Shown here: positions 48,131 to 57,700 of the stretch, in pieces
How the letters are laid out: each line of letters opens with the position of its first letter
Numbering within the stretch: the stretch's first letter is position 1
From: Dendronalium phyllosphericum CENA369
GTDB lineage: Bacteria; Cyanobacteriota; Cyanobacteriia; Cyanobacteriales; Nostocaceae
Assembly (NCBI RefSeq): GCF_016056275.1
Contig: NZ_JAECZA010000003.1
Location: forward strand, 39,648 to 103,647
Direction: 5' to 3'
DNA length: 64,000 bases
Notes under the pieces: generated by a model
What the model was told of the DNA's origin: nothing
Database searches by the model: none
The model's input: the letters and a program-made list of their open reading frames with translations, nothing else
Translations under genes and position numbers: made by a program

Positions 48131-48258
48131 ATCTCCACTTCTCCACCATTTTTTCTGACCTAATATTTTATTTGGAGACAAAAGCAGAGCAATATGAGGG
48201 TCGTATCAGTTCTTTGAAAATAATTTTGGGAAAATTTTGCGATCGCCCTCTATAGCAA

Positions 48259-48337
48259 AGTGCTGAGTGCTGAGTGCTGAGGAGCCACTGCGGTGAAGCA
48301 GTACGGTCTTGGGGTTTCCCAAAGTAGAGCAAGTGGC
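48259..48337. repeat. Heptamer tandem repeat followed by a nested palindromic element
   Basis: AGTGCTG is repeated three times from 48259. A palindromic element follows, bounded by GCCACT (48284-48289) and AGTGGC (48332-48337), with an inner hairpin TTGGGGTTTCCCAA (48309-48322). After it, GCTGAGTAAA looks like a continuation of the heptamer sequence. The element's ends match those of the one at 37778-37818 in inverted orientation. The 48182-48418 gap holds no other feature. Confidence 0.65.
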
Positions 48338-48418
48338 GTTGCTGAGTAAAAACCCAGTTGCTATAGGGCTTTGAGGAATGGCAATTGTCCTAAAGGTTGT
48401 GGCTACGGCTATAATACA

Positions 48419-49159
48419 TCACTCTTGAGATGAAAGCGTTATCGAACCAATGAATGCTTCTTGTGCTACCGATTCTTTATCTAATCGCTTAAGTAAATTA
48501 TTCCAAGCTGCTTGAATACCAGCATCATGTGGGTATTGAAAATGCAGTTCTGCTAAATAGTTGACTGCATCGTACCAAAGATTATTTTTAGTATAAAAAA
48601 TCAGTTTTTGTGACTCGTCTGTTTGAAGATTCTGCCAGCGATCGCCATCAACTATTTTACGCTGTATCCAGCCATCGACAACAATATCTGGTTCATCACT
48701 ACGACTGGTATAACAGTTCATCATCAAATACCAACGGTAATTTTGGTTAGGATTTAGTAAGGTTTGAGGATTTCTCGGTAGGGTGATTTCGATCAGTCCT
48801 GGTTTTTTAGCTAGCTGAATTGCTGTATGGTAAATTGTTTTGTGTTCCTGTCCATCAAGTAGTAAAAATTCTGCGCGTTTAACATCGTTCTGGCTGTAAG
48901 GCACGTAAAACCAAAAGCTGGGATATGGAGAGGCTGTAAAATCATTGCCGTTGTTGGCGTTAAGTGCTGTTAGAGGTTTACTCGTTTGCTTACACGTTGC
49001 TTCTGGACGCGTTGTTCCGGGTGTGGAATTTCCTTTTGGCGTACCTGTAGCAGGTGGTTGTGGTGGACTTGCGGATAAACTTGCTTGTTCGAGTCCTTGT
49101 GTACTCAACATCAAAATCCCACTACAGATAAACCCGATGGAAATCCTAAGCTGTTTCAT
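48419..49159 (-). CDS. DUF928 family secreted protein
   Basis: A 246-aa protein with an N-terminal signal sequence (ISIGFICSGILMLSTQGLEQA), a Pro/Thr-rich linker and a DUF928 domain: SPYPSFWFYVPY, AEFLLLDGQ, ITLPRNPQTLLNPNQNYRWYL and VDGWIQRK. DUF928 proteins are mostly cyanobacterial and of unknown function. It overlaps the CHAT-CHASE2 gene by four bases (ATGA), so it is translationally coupled and is the last gene of the set that starts with the sigma-like gene at 54530. A periplasmic partner of the membrane CHASE2 sensor is a reasonable inference. Confidence 0.83.
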   Translation of the reverse strand: MKQLRISIGFICSGILMLSTQGLEQASLSASPPQPPATGTPKGNSTPGTTRPEATCKQTSKPLTALNANNGNDFTASPYPSFWFYVPYSQNDVKRAEFLLLDGQEHKTIYHTAIQLAKKPGLIEITLPRNPQTLLNPNQNYRWYLMMNCYTSRSDEPDIVVDGWIQRKIVDGDRWQNLQTDESQKLIFYTKNNLWYDAVNYLAELHFQYPHDAGIQAAWNNLLKRLDKESVAQEAFIGSITLSSQE

Positions 49160-51576
49160 GTCTGTTGTTTGTTGTAAACTGCATTACCTACCCAGATAAC
49201 ACCCCAAGGTGCAATCAAGGCAATGATTCCTGGAACAAGTGGTGTCCACCCACCCAAAGAGAAAATGCTCCAGCAAAATCCGTATAAAATAGCACTGCAA
49301 ATACTTAATACCAAGCCTCGGTGAAGTAAGATTCTGAAACGCCAAACTACAATACCTCCCGTCAATGACCAGCCAAATATCCATAGCGTTTCACTCCATT
49401 TTGGTAGCCACCATAATAGCGGTCTGCGGTCTTCAACGGTACTGAGTAATTGACTGACGACATGGGCGTGGATGTAAAGCGATCGCATTTCACCATAAGG
49501 TGTCTGATGCGGGTCTTTGACGCTTGGTGCAACAACACCAATCAAGACGACTCTATTTTTCACCCAAGCCGGGTTAAAGCGATCGCTATCTGCATTCAAA
49601 ATATCTCTTAGGGTAACTTGTTGAGCAATATGAATGGGGTCTGGAGTATGGCGATAATTAATCAGCAGTTGGTTTCCTCGTGCATCTAAGTTTTGATACC
49701 CTCCACTAAATTTTTCTAGTCGCTGGATGACAAATGTACCGAATTTCCAATCATCTTTGAAGGTTATTACTGGAATTTTTTTGGCATTAAGATATTGATA
49801 TGCTAATCGCCAACCAAGGGAATATTTTGTAGTACAGGGAGAAGCTTCAGATATAGGATTTTCGCTACGGGATAAAAGATAGCGACGGACTGTTGTATCT
49901 TGGTTGTGAGTTTGCTCTTTGTCGTCGTATAAGTCAACAAAACCTAGTTGGATTTCTGAACTTTGAGATGGAGGTGCAATGCTTTGTTCGAGATTATTAT
50001 TGAATGCACATATAGCCATCAGGTTGTGATTTTTCTGGAAATGATTAATTAGTGCTTGATGATTAACTGTATCGTTAATCGGTACAGGTAAATCGCGGAC
50101 AATGTTCAAGCCAATAGCTGCGGGTTGATGCTGCTGTAATTTGTCCAAAAGTCGAGTTATTATAGCATCTGGTAGAGGATAACCATAGGTGCGGATATCT
50201 TTTTCATCTGCACCAACTATTAATAGACGACTATCTTCTGATTCTGGCGATCGCATTTGCATTAGATGGTCAAATGCTTTCATTTCCCAAAACTGTAATA
50301 ACCCAAAACTCCTAATTACTGTCAATAAAATAGTGACAGTTATACTAATAAATAAAATTAGATGAAACTTAATCTTTAATAATTGCGATGAAGATAAAAT
50401 AGATTTTTTTAATTCTTGCTTTCCATTTCTTAAATTTTCCCAAGTCGGGGAGATTTCTGCTGGGTTTTGACAAATTACTGGTAACCAACTAGCAGCCGGA
50501 AATTCGCTTTCTAAACCCTGTAACTTTTCTCTAGCCTGCCGTACTGATAAATAAAATGATTGACCTTCAGCAAAGTTCGTTAAAAAGTGTTTCAAAAACT
50601 CTTGCGCTACTTTATCTGGAACCCTTTCACGCATAACAAGAATTTGGGGAACATGTAAATACTCTAATTTTTGTGCTAATCCCAAGCCATCGCAAGAGTT
50701 GAAAACTGCTATCTGCAATCCATTTTTTAAAGCTTTTTTTAAAGCATTAGTCAAATAATTGATATTTAGACTTTCATTTTTATTTATATGGATATATCCA
50801 CTTTTGGTTTGAGAATTTGTATAACTATGACCAGCAAAATATAGAATATTCCATCCTTGATTATCCCAGAGGAGTGTATCTAATTCTGAATGTTTTGGTT
50901 CTACTATAAATACTGTTTTCGCATAGGGTAATTTTTCTAATATCTTCCTATCTGTATCAATATCAATTCCTTTACTATCACCTAAAACCGCTAAGATTTT
51001 TACTTGTTGTGTATGTTTTTTAACCTGAGTTTGAGTTCCAAATTCGATGGAACTTAAGCCAATTTCTGCTTTAGGATAATCACTGAAAAAACGCCAAAGA
51101 TGCCAAGGAAGTTTTCTCAGCAATATATCTTCACTTTGAATAATAAAGCGGATTTCATCGTCGCTACTTAACTGCATCCGTAATTGGCGCTCGATGTGGC
51201 GAAACTCTTCAGCATCTAGCCAAATATCAATTTGTTTTTGTAACTCGTGACATACTTGATAAAAATCTACATCAGAAAAGTGAGTTACATCAGTATCATC
51301 AATTTTAATATCTTCATTTCTTAGCTGAGATTGGCGTAAATTTACATTTATATAGCGAGATTCATAGATTAATTTATATAATAATTGCCAACGACAATAT
51401 AAATCGCTAAGAATTGGACTAGCTGGTAAATTACCTTGAAGTTGCTTCCATTGTAAATTACCTTCTTCGTGTAGACGTTCGTCAAACAATTTTTCGTAGA
51501 ATAACTGAACATTCACAAAAGGAAAACCTGAGTGCAAGTTACCTTTTCCCAAGTTTAAGATAACTAACTTACTCAT
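49156..51576 (-). CDS. CHAT-CHASE2 membrane protein (caspase-like plus extracytoplasmic sensor)
   Basis: An 806-aa protein. The N-terminal half is cytoplasmic, with a CHAT caspase-like domain (about 150-385): His in ILYFAGHS near 248 and Cys in FNSCDGLGLA near 296. A transmembrane helix (LILFISITVTILLTVI) near 400-420 leads into an extracytoplasmic CHASE2 domain (about 430-700) with LLIVGADEKDI and AIGLNIVRD. Three C-terminal helices follow, as is usual for CHASE2. This arrangement suggests a sensor that triggers proteolysis or a related cysteine-dependent output inside the cell. Four-base overlaps with both neighbours (DUF1822 upstream, DUF928 downstream) show tight coupling. Confidence 0.86.
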   Translation of the reverse strand: MSKLVILNLGKGNLHSGFPFVNVQLFYEKLFDERLHEEGNLQWKQLQGNLPASPILSDLYCRWQLLYKLIYESRYINVNLRQSQLRNEDIKIDDTDVTHFSDVDFYQVCHELQKQIDIWLDAEEFRHIERQLRMQLSSDDEIRFIIQSEDILLRKLPWHLWRFFSDYPKAEIGLSSIEFGTQTQVKKHTQQVKILAVLGDSKGIDIDTDRKILEKLPYAKTVFIVEPKHSELDTLLWDNQGWNILYFAGHSYTNSQTKSGYIHINKNESLNINYLTNALKKALKNGLQIAVFNSCDGLGLAQKLEYLHVPQILVMRERVPDKVAQEFLKHFLTNFAEGQSFYLSVRQAREKLQGLESEFPAASWLPVICQNPAEISPTWENLRNGKQELKKSILSSSQLLKIKFHLILFISITVTILLTVIRSFGLLQFWEMKAFDHLMQMRSPESEDSRLLIVGADEKDIRTYGYPLPDAIITRLLDKLQQHQPAAIGLNIVRDLPVPINDTVNHQALINHFQKNHNLMAICAFNNNLEQSIAPPSQSSEIQLGFVDLYDDKEQTHNQDTTVRRYLLSRSENPISEASPCTTKYSLGWRLAYQYLNAKKIPVITFKDDWKFGTFVIQRLEKFSGGYQNLDARGNQLLINYRHTPDPIHIAQQVTLRDILNADSDRFNPAWVKNRVVLIGVVAPSVKDPHQTPYGEMRSLYIHAHVVSQLLSTVEDRRPLLWWLPKWSETLWIFGWSLTGGIVVWRFRILLHRGLVLSICSAILYGFCWSIFSLGGWTPLVPGIIALIAPWGVIWVGNAVYNKQQT

Positions 51577-52790
51577 TGCTGTGTAAATACAAGTGGTTCA
51601 ATTATAAATTCTTCAGTTACACTAAACTCATTAATAGCCACCTGAATTTTAAATAATTTTCCTGGTGGGCAAATAAATCGTTTCAATTGAATAAAGTTAT
51701 CTTGAATCCGCGATTGAATTTCTTGAATAATCGACTCTGATTGAGAAATTAAAGCTAGTTTTATATTAGGTGGTAAATAAGTTTGTCCTTCGATTGGATG
51801 CAGTTGTACGCGTACAGCTATTTTTCCATCTATTTCTGGTATCAAACCAACTAAAAGTGCAACCGATTGATTACTCAATCGCATTTCTAAATCAATTAAT
51901 TTGAATCCATCTACATATATACCTTGAGCTGCTATCTGATACTGTCTAAAACTATAAAGTAAATTTCCAGATTCTTGATTCAATAAAGTATTTAGAGATT
52001 GCCAACCATTATCAAAGGTATTTTGTAACCATTTACTCAAGTTGTTCGTAGCTATAGTTTTTGTCATCAATCTACTCATGCGTCGCTGATATAACTGTTG
52101 TCGCCATTCATCATTATTCAGCAGTGCTGCCCATTGTGTAAATGGTATATCAACTCGCAAACGCGGAGAATAAATACATGCATTTCCCAGCATCTTTAGT
52201 AAACTTTGAGCATCAGGTTCAGATAAAATTGGCAATTCTGGGACTTCCTTACGCATTTGCATATCTAATGTTAGCTGCATAACTGTGAGGCTTTTAGTTA
52301 AGTTGTGTATTGGTAATATATAAGTGCGATCGCGTGGATCGTACTTACTTTGCTGTTTGACTTGACTGTATGTCGCAAACCCTTGTACTGTCAATGTACA
52401 TTCATCTGCTTTTGCTTCTAAATCAACCTGTACTGCCAAGTAATAGTCACCGACAAAAGTGGGAATATCTATCCACTCTTGAGGAATTCGCCATGATTCT
52501 GAATCTATATTTTCGTAGGGGATAAGTATAATTCGCCGCGTACCAATTGCGATCGCAAAACCATTTACTACTTCTAAAATGCTGTGTAAGCTATCTTCAC
52601 TAGGATAAATTGCAGAATTAGATAAAGCTTCATCAGAGAGTTCGTCGTTTAGCCAGCCTAAAAATGTATACAAACAAACACGATTTAAATAGGCACTGTA
52701 CTGCGCGATTTTATGAGAATGCTGTTGTGCTTCTTTCCAGGCTTGCTGTTGTATGGAAGTAGGTATTTGCAACAATAATTCGTTGTTCAA
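51573..52790 (-). CDS. DUF1822 family protein
   Basis: A 405-aa soluble protein without signal or membrane segments. Recognisable DUF1822 features are the N-terminal QQQAWKEAQQHS and YLNRVCLYTFLGWL, the IPYENIDSESWRIPQEW stretch and GDYYLAVQVD. Function unknown; the family is cyanobacterial and, as I recall, recurs next to CHASE2/CHAT and sigma-like genes. It overlaps the CHAT-CHASE2 gene by four bases and lies 195 bp downstream of the sigma-like gene. An adaptor or regulator of the CHAT protein is an inference from this order. Confidence 0.82.
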   Translation of the reverse strand: MNNELLLQIPTSIQQQAWKEAQQHSHKIAQYSAYLNRVCLYTFLGWLNDELSDEALSNSAIYPSEDSLHSILEVVNGFAIAIGTRRIILIPYENIDSESWRIPQEWIDIPTFVGDYYLAVQVDLEAKADECTLTVQGFATYSQVKQQSKYDPRDRTYILPIHNLTKSLTVMQLTLDMQMRKEVPELPILSEPDAQSLLKMLGNACIYSPRLRVDIPFTQWAALLNNDEWRQQLYQRRMSRLMTKTIATNNLSKWLQNTFDNGWQSLNTLLNQESGNLLYSFRQYQIAAQGIYVDGFKLIDLEMRLSNQSVALLVGLIPEIDGKIAVRVQLHPIEGQTYLPPNIKLALISQSESIIQEIQSRIQDNFIQLKRFICPPGKLFKIQVAINEFSVTEEFIIEPLVFTQQ

Positions 52791-52985
52791 AGCTAATTTT
52801 GTTTATTTACGATTAGATTTATTATATGTTAAAAATTTAACATCAATTTGAAGAAGAATTCATAATTTAGGAGTCCAAAGCTAGAATACAGGCTTGAATA
52901 CTGTGCGATTAGTAGATGAATAAACGGGTTTAATACCTCTACCAAATTTTTAATTTCCATAAATAGCAACATTTTTTCTAAAATT

Positions 52986-54530
52986 TTATGCCAATATTAA
53001 CTGTTGAGATTGTAAAATAAAATTTTGATTTTTTATATATTGGTACTTTTTATTTAGCCAGATATCTAAAAATTTTCTAATGATTAAATCAAGTTCTTTG
53101 AATAATGCACATTCTAATTCATAATTTATTTGAGAGAGTAATTCATTTACTATACTGAGGGGAAGACAAAGTTGTTTACTAATAGCATTAGTATCTAGTT
53201 TTTGCCCATAGTAAAGTCGCAATAAATTCTGAGATTGAGCGTTCAGTCGTTGGATTGCTATAACTAACGCAGCATGAATTAAATCAGAATTATCGGGAGT
53301 TTCGTAATTATACTTCAACCATGTTGTTACATATCCAGTAACCCATTGCGGCGGTTGCTTTAATGAATATACCGCATTAATTAGCCGACGTTCAATGGTT
53401 TGTAGACGACGGGCGATCGCTCCTTGAGTGACTGCAAACTTCGCAGCTATTTGTTTTTGATTCCATCCCAATCCATAGTAAAGATATAAAATTTCTTTTT
53501 GGTTGTCATTGAGTGCTAGTAATTCCTGTTGTAACACCGCATCTGTTCGCTGACAAAGGCTTTTTTGCTCAAATATTGAGTTTTCTATTTCCAAGTAAAA
53601 ACCCAAACTTGGCTCAATTTCATAACTAACTGTACTTATTACTTCGAGGGAAATTCTTGGGATAATTGATTGTGGATAATTTCGCAAAGCAGTAATGCAG
53701 ATTTCCATCCACCTATGCAGTTGTTCGCTAGTCACATCTTTAGCGATCGCAACTTGATGTGGTGCTATAGCTAGTGATTTTTCGGCGTTGTAATATTGTG
53801 CGGCTTCTTGAAAGTCATTACTATCTGGTTCTATCCAACGCTGTCCGCTACGAGTTGCAGGGTTTTGGATTTTATTGAATTGATAAATTTGTCTAAAATA
53901 TTTACGTGCAAACAAAAATCTGGAAACTTCCGGTTCAAAGATTCCATATCGAATTAGTGCTTCTTTAAGTTCTTTGTTACTTTTTTTGCACAACAACCGC
54001 CATTTGGAAAATTTAGCAACAGCACCCTCGTCTTTAATAGTTTTTCGCAAAACCTCAATTATGTAGACGTAAAGTGGCGAAATACTAGGGTCATACTTCG
54101 CTAATATCTCTCGAAATTTCACAGGATCGTAAATTAAGCATCTCGCAATAAAAATATATTCTTCCCAACATTTACATCGATTCTCTTTCCAAACTTGTAA
54201 AGCAGCACGATAACAACTATCCTCACAATACAGACTTAAATGCTCCCATGCTTTTTGTATGCGGTTTTCAGGTTCCCAATTATATTTTGATGGCAAGTTA
54301 TTTAAGGCTATATCCAGCCAGAATTGAACTAAGCCTTGCTCATTTTTTTGATTTAATAACGTTGCAAATAGGTCGTGCTGAGTTTGATATAAATCAATAT
54401 TGCGCTGTAAATGTAGTTCGGGTCTCCATTGAATTGCCCTACGATTAATTGAATTATCTACAATCATGTACATATAGAATCGATGGGCTAAGTGTTGATG
54501 CTTAAGTAAGATTGGTAATTGATTTAACAT
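52986..54530 (-). CDS. Sigma-70-like protein with two sigma4-type HTH regions
   Basis: A 514-aa protein. The N-terminal two thirds are helical and show no clear sigma region 2. Near 330-385 there is a sigma4-like helix-turn-helix (NDNQKEILYLYYGLGWNQKQ, then IAAKFAVTQGAIARRLQTIE). A second, similar unit lies near 430-480 (AQSQNLLRLYYGQKLDTNA, then ISKQLCLPLSIVNELL). Cyanobacterial databases label such proteins sigma-70 family; whether it binds core polymerase cannot be told here. It heads the set followed by DUF1822, CHAT-CHASE2 and DUF928, with a 195-bp gap that may hold an internal promoter. It may regulate that set or relay its signal. Confidence 0.7.
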   Translation of the reverse strand: MLNQLPILLKHQHLAHRFYMYMIVDNSINRRAIQWRPELHLQRNIDLYQTQHDLFATLLNQKNEQGLVQFWLDIALNNLPSKYNWEPENRIQKAWEHLSLYCEDSCYRAALQVWKENRCKCWEEYIFIARCLIYDPVKFREILAKYDPSISPLYVYIIEVLRKTIKDEGAVAKFSKWRLLCKKSNKELKEALIRYGIFEPEVSRFLFARKYFRQIYQFNKIQNPATRSGQRWIEPDSNDFQEAAQYYNAEKSLAIAPHQVAIAKDVTSEQLHRWMEICITALRNYPQSIIPRISLEVISTVSYEIEPSLGFYLEIENSIFEQKSLCQRTDAVLQQELLALNDNQKEILYLYYGLGWNQKQIAAKFAVTQGAIARRLQTIERRLINAVYSLKQPPQWVTGYVTTWLKYNYETPDNSDLIHAALVIAIQRLNAQSQNLLRLYYGQKLDTNAISKQLCLPLSIVNELLSQINYELECALFKELDLIIRKFLDIWLNKKYQYIKNQNFILQSQQLILA

Positions 54531-54770
54531 TACAACCTGATTGTCACACCCTCAAAGGTTAATTCTTGTAGGTTTTTATTTAATCAACAGTATAAAAAAT
54601 AGCCTAACTCTGGTGCGATCTAAAACCTTGCCAATATGTCTTCGATCGAATAGCAGATGTAGGTAGGGTGGATTTATATCATTTTTGTTTCGCACGCATA
54701 CTACCACTATAAGTTTTGGAGCAAGGGCGATCGCTATCTCTATTTATGTTAAAAAATATTTCTCATAGTT

Positions 54771-57700
54771 CTAAGAGTGATTGCAGAGCAAGCGATCGTC
54801 TTTTTCCACTGCTATGTTATTTTTCAGATAATCTTGCACCAGAGAGCAACTATAAGTTAGTGCATTCAGGTTGAGAATACGTTGCAAATTCCACAAAATG
54901 AGTGTGTTGTCATCACCCCCTGAAGCTAGCAAAGTCCCGTCAGCGCTAATAACAAGTTCTCTAATCGCTGCGGTATGTCCTTTTAGGGTTGTTATTTCTG
55001 TACCATCAAGTTTCCAAAGTTTGATAGTAGCATCTACGCTACCAGAAGCAAGTATTTTTCCATCGGGAGTAAATGCAACTCCCCAAATTGCAGCACTGTG
55101 ACCTTTGAAAGTTTTCAGCAATTTGCCCCTTCGGGGTTCGCCAGTCGCCTGCAGAGGGAAACCCTCCCGCAGCGCTGGCTCACCATTTAGCGTCCACAGC
55201 TTAACGGTATTGTCGCCACTTCCAGTAGCTACCATTTTACTGTTAGGACTAAAGACAACTCTCCATACTGCCGCCGAGTGTCCTACAAGGGTGCTAAACA
55301 ACTTGCCATCCAATGTCCATAGTTTAGCAGTACCATCACCACTGGCTGAACCAAGAAAGCGACCGTCTGGACTAAATTCGATGTGCCAAACTTCCGCCTG
55401 ATGTCCTTTAAGAATTTGAGGTGCAGACCGATCGCGATGCCATATTTGAACAATCTTGTTAATATTTGCCATTGCGATTGTACGTCCGTCGGGACTCAAT
55501 ACTGCTGTTAAGAGCTTACTTTGAGAATCGTTATAAGTAGCAACATTAGTGCCGTCTGGCTTTTTGAGTTTTACGCTATCATTATCAATGCCAAAAGCAA
55601 TTAACTTACCATCTTTACTGAATGAAACCTCAAAGACTATGTGCCCAGGTTCAGTTAAGGTTTTGAACAGCTTGCCTTGGCGACTCCAAAGTTTAACAGT
55701 ATTTTCGTGGCTAGCTGTAGCAATGGTCGAACTGTTGGAAGCGATCGCGATTGACCAAATCCCAACTTTATGGGCAATAATAGATTTTTGAAATGGGTTC
55801 TCACTCTGCCAAAGTCTGACAACATTTTCTGTGCCTGCTGAAGCAATAAAGCTACCGTCCTTGCTCCAAGTCACTCCCCAAACGGACGCAGTATGTGCTT
55901 TGAGCGTTCTCAGTTCTGTACCATCAATGTTCCAAAGTTTAATCGTTTTGTCGAGACTAGCAGAGGCAATAGTCTGACCATTGGGACTGAAGGCGACTCC
56001 CCAAATCCCGGCACTATGACCTGTAAGAGTTTTATACTGGTGGTAGCTTCCATCTTTGCTATCTCGCTGCCAAAGTTTAACAGTTTTGTCCTCACTTGAT
56101 GAAGCAATGGTTTTACCATCAGGACTGAAAGCTACTCCGACAACCCAACCAGTATGACCTAAAAGAGGTTGTAGTGACTTGGCATTTTGCCAGCCTGAAG
56201 TGTCTCGTTTCCAGAGTTTTACTGTTTTGTCTAGATTTGCGGCAGCAACGATTTCACCATCGGGACTCCATGCAATTCCCCAAAACCCCTGTTTGTAACC
56301 TTGAAGCGTTCTTAACAGCTTCCCGTCTCGCTTCCAGAGTTTCACCGTTGTGTCAAAACTGGCAGAAGCAAGGAATTGACCATCAGGACTCCATGCAACT
56401 CCCCAGACTGAAGCTGTGTGACCTTTGAAAGTTCTTAGCAGCTGACCCCTTCGGGGTTCGCCAGTCGCCTGCGGAGGGAAACCCTCCCGCAGCGCTGGCT
56501 CACCATTTAGCTGCCAAAGTTTAAGAGTACCATCTTCACTAGCCGAGGCGAGTCTCTGACCGTCGGGGCTAAAAGCGATCGATCTAACTGTTGCGGTATG
56601 ACCTTTGAGAGTTGCAACTTCTGTACCGTCACGCCGCCAAAGTTTAATTGTTTTATCTACACTTGCTGAAGCAATCAGAGAACTGTCAGGACTAACATCC
56701 ACTGCCAGAACAGCTGCTGTATGACCTGAAAAACGATTATATTCATCTGCCCCATACACAGCTTGCCGCAGTACATTTTCTACCTGACGCTCAATATTTA
56801 TGTTTGTAATGCCTAACTTTTGCAGTCTTTTTTTGGCTTTGATGGCTTCTACAAGTGCATCTAAGTGACGGTTTGAAGCAAAAAGTCCCTCAGAAGAAGA
56901 TACAAGCGCTTTAATTTCACTGTTTCTAGCTTGAGTTTCGCTTTCTTGAGTCTGGCGATACAAAGTGAAAGTTCCTATTCCCAAACTAATAGAAATGAGC
57001 AAGCCAATACCTACTGCAACTAATAGATATCTCTGCAATAAAGCTGTTCTTTTTTCTTGCAGGAGTCGTGCTTCTACTTCTAGTGCCCGTGCTGCTTCCA
57101 ATGCGGTTTGCACTTCACGCCTGTCGCATTCAACACTTGCAGCGAAAAACTGATAATCCAAATCGCTGAGACTTTTACCCTGAGACCATTTTTGGGCATC
57201 TCTCAATGCCTGCCCTCGCAGTAAACGCGATTCATCTTGATAGTTTGAGATTACCCAAGCATTGAATGTCTGCGAGTAAGGACGAAGATTATCTAATTGC
57301 CTTACCACCCATTCGCTATTGAAAACATGGCGGTAAATGGGATTTTTAATTTTGAGATAGCTATTGTGTTTCTCCACTAAACCAGATAACAATAGTTCTG
57401 TTTGTTCTCGACTATCATCAGTTGGAACAGGAGAAAGAAGACGCAAAGAGTTATTAGTGTCTTCTGTGTTTGCGTCTGTGCGTCCTTGTATCCCTGTGTC
57501 TCCGTCTTCTCGCATCCCCGCATCCCCACGTCTCCGCGTCCCCATGTCCTCTACTGACTCTGCTTGCAACACCTGCTGATAAATACCTAACAACCGCCCT
57601 GCCTGTTGTTGGTTGAATAGAAGGCGATCTCTGATAGTACGCAGATGTTCCGGTTCGTCTTGTGACTGCCAATTTTGAATAATGTATGTTTTGACTAATT

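Noticed and set aside
47633..48181. Active IS630 insertion sequence
   Set aside because: Only the DNA-binding half is present, with no DDE domain, terminal inverted repeats or target duplication visible.
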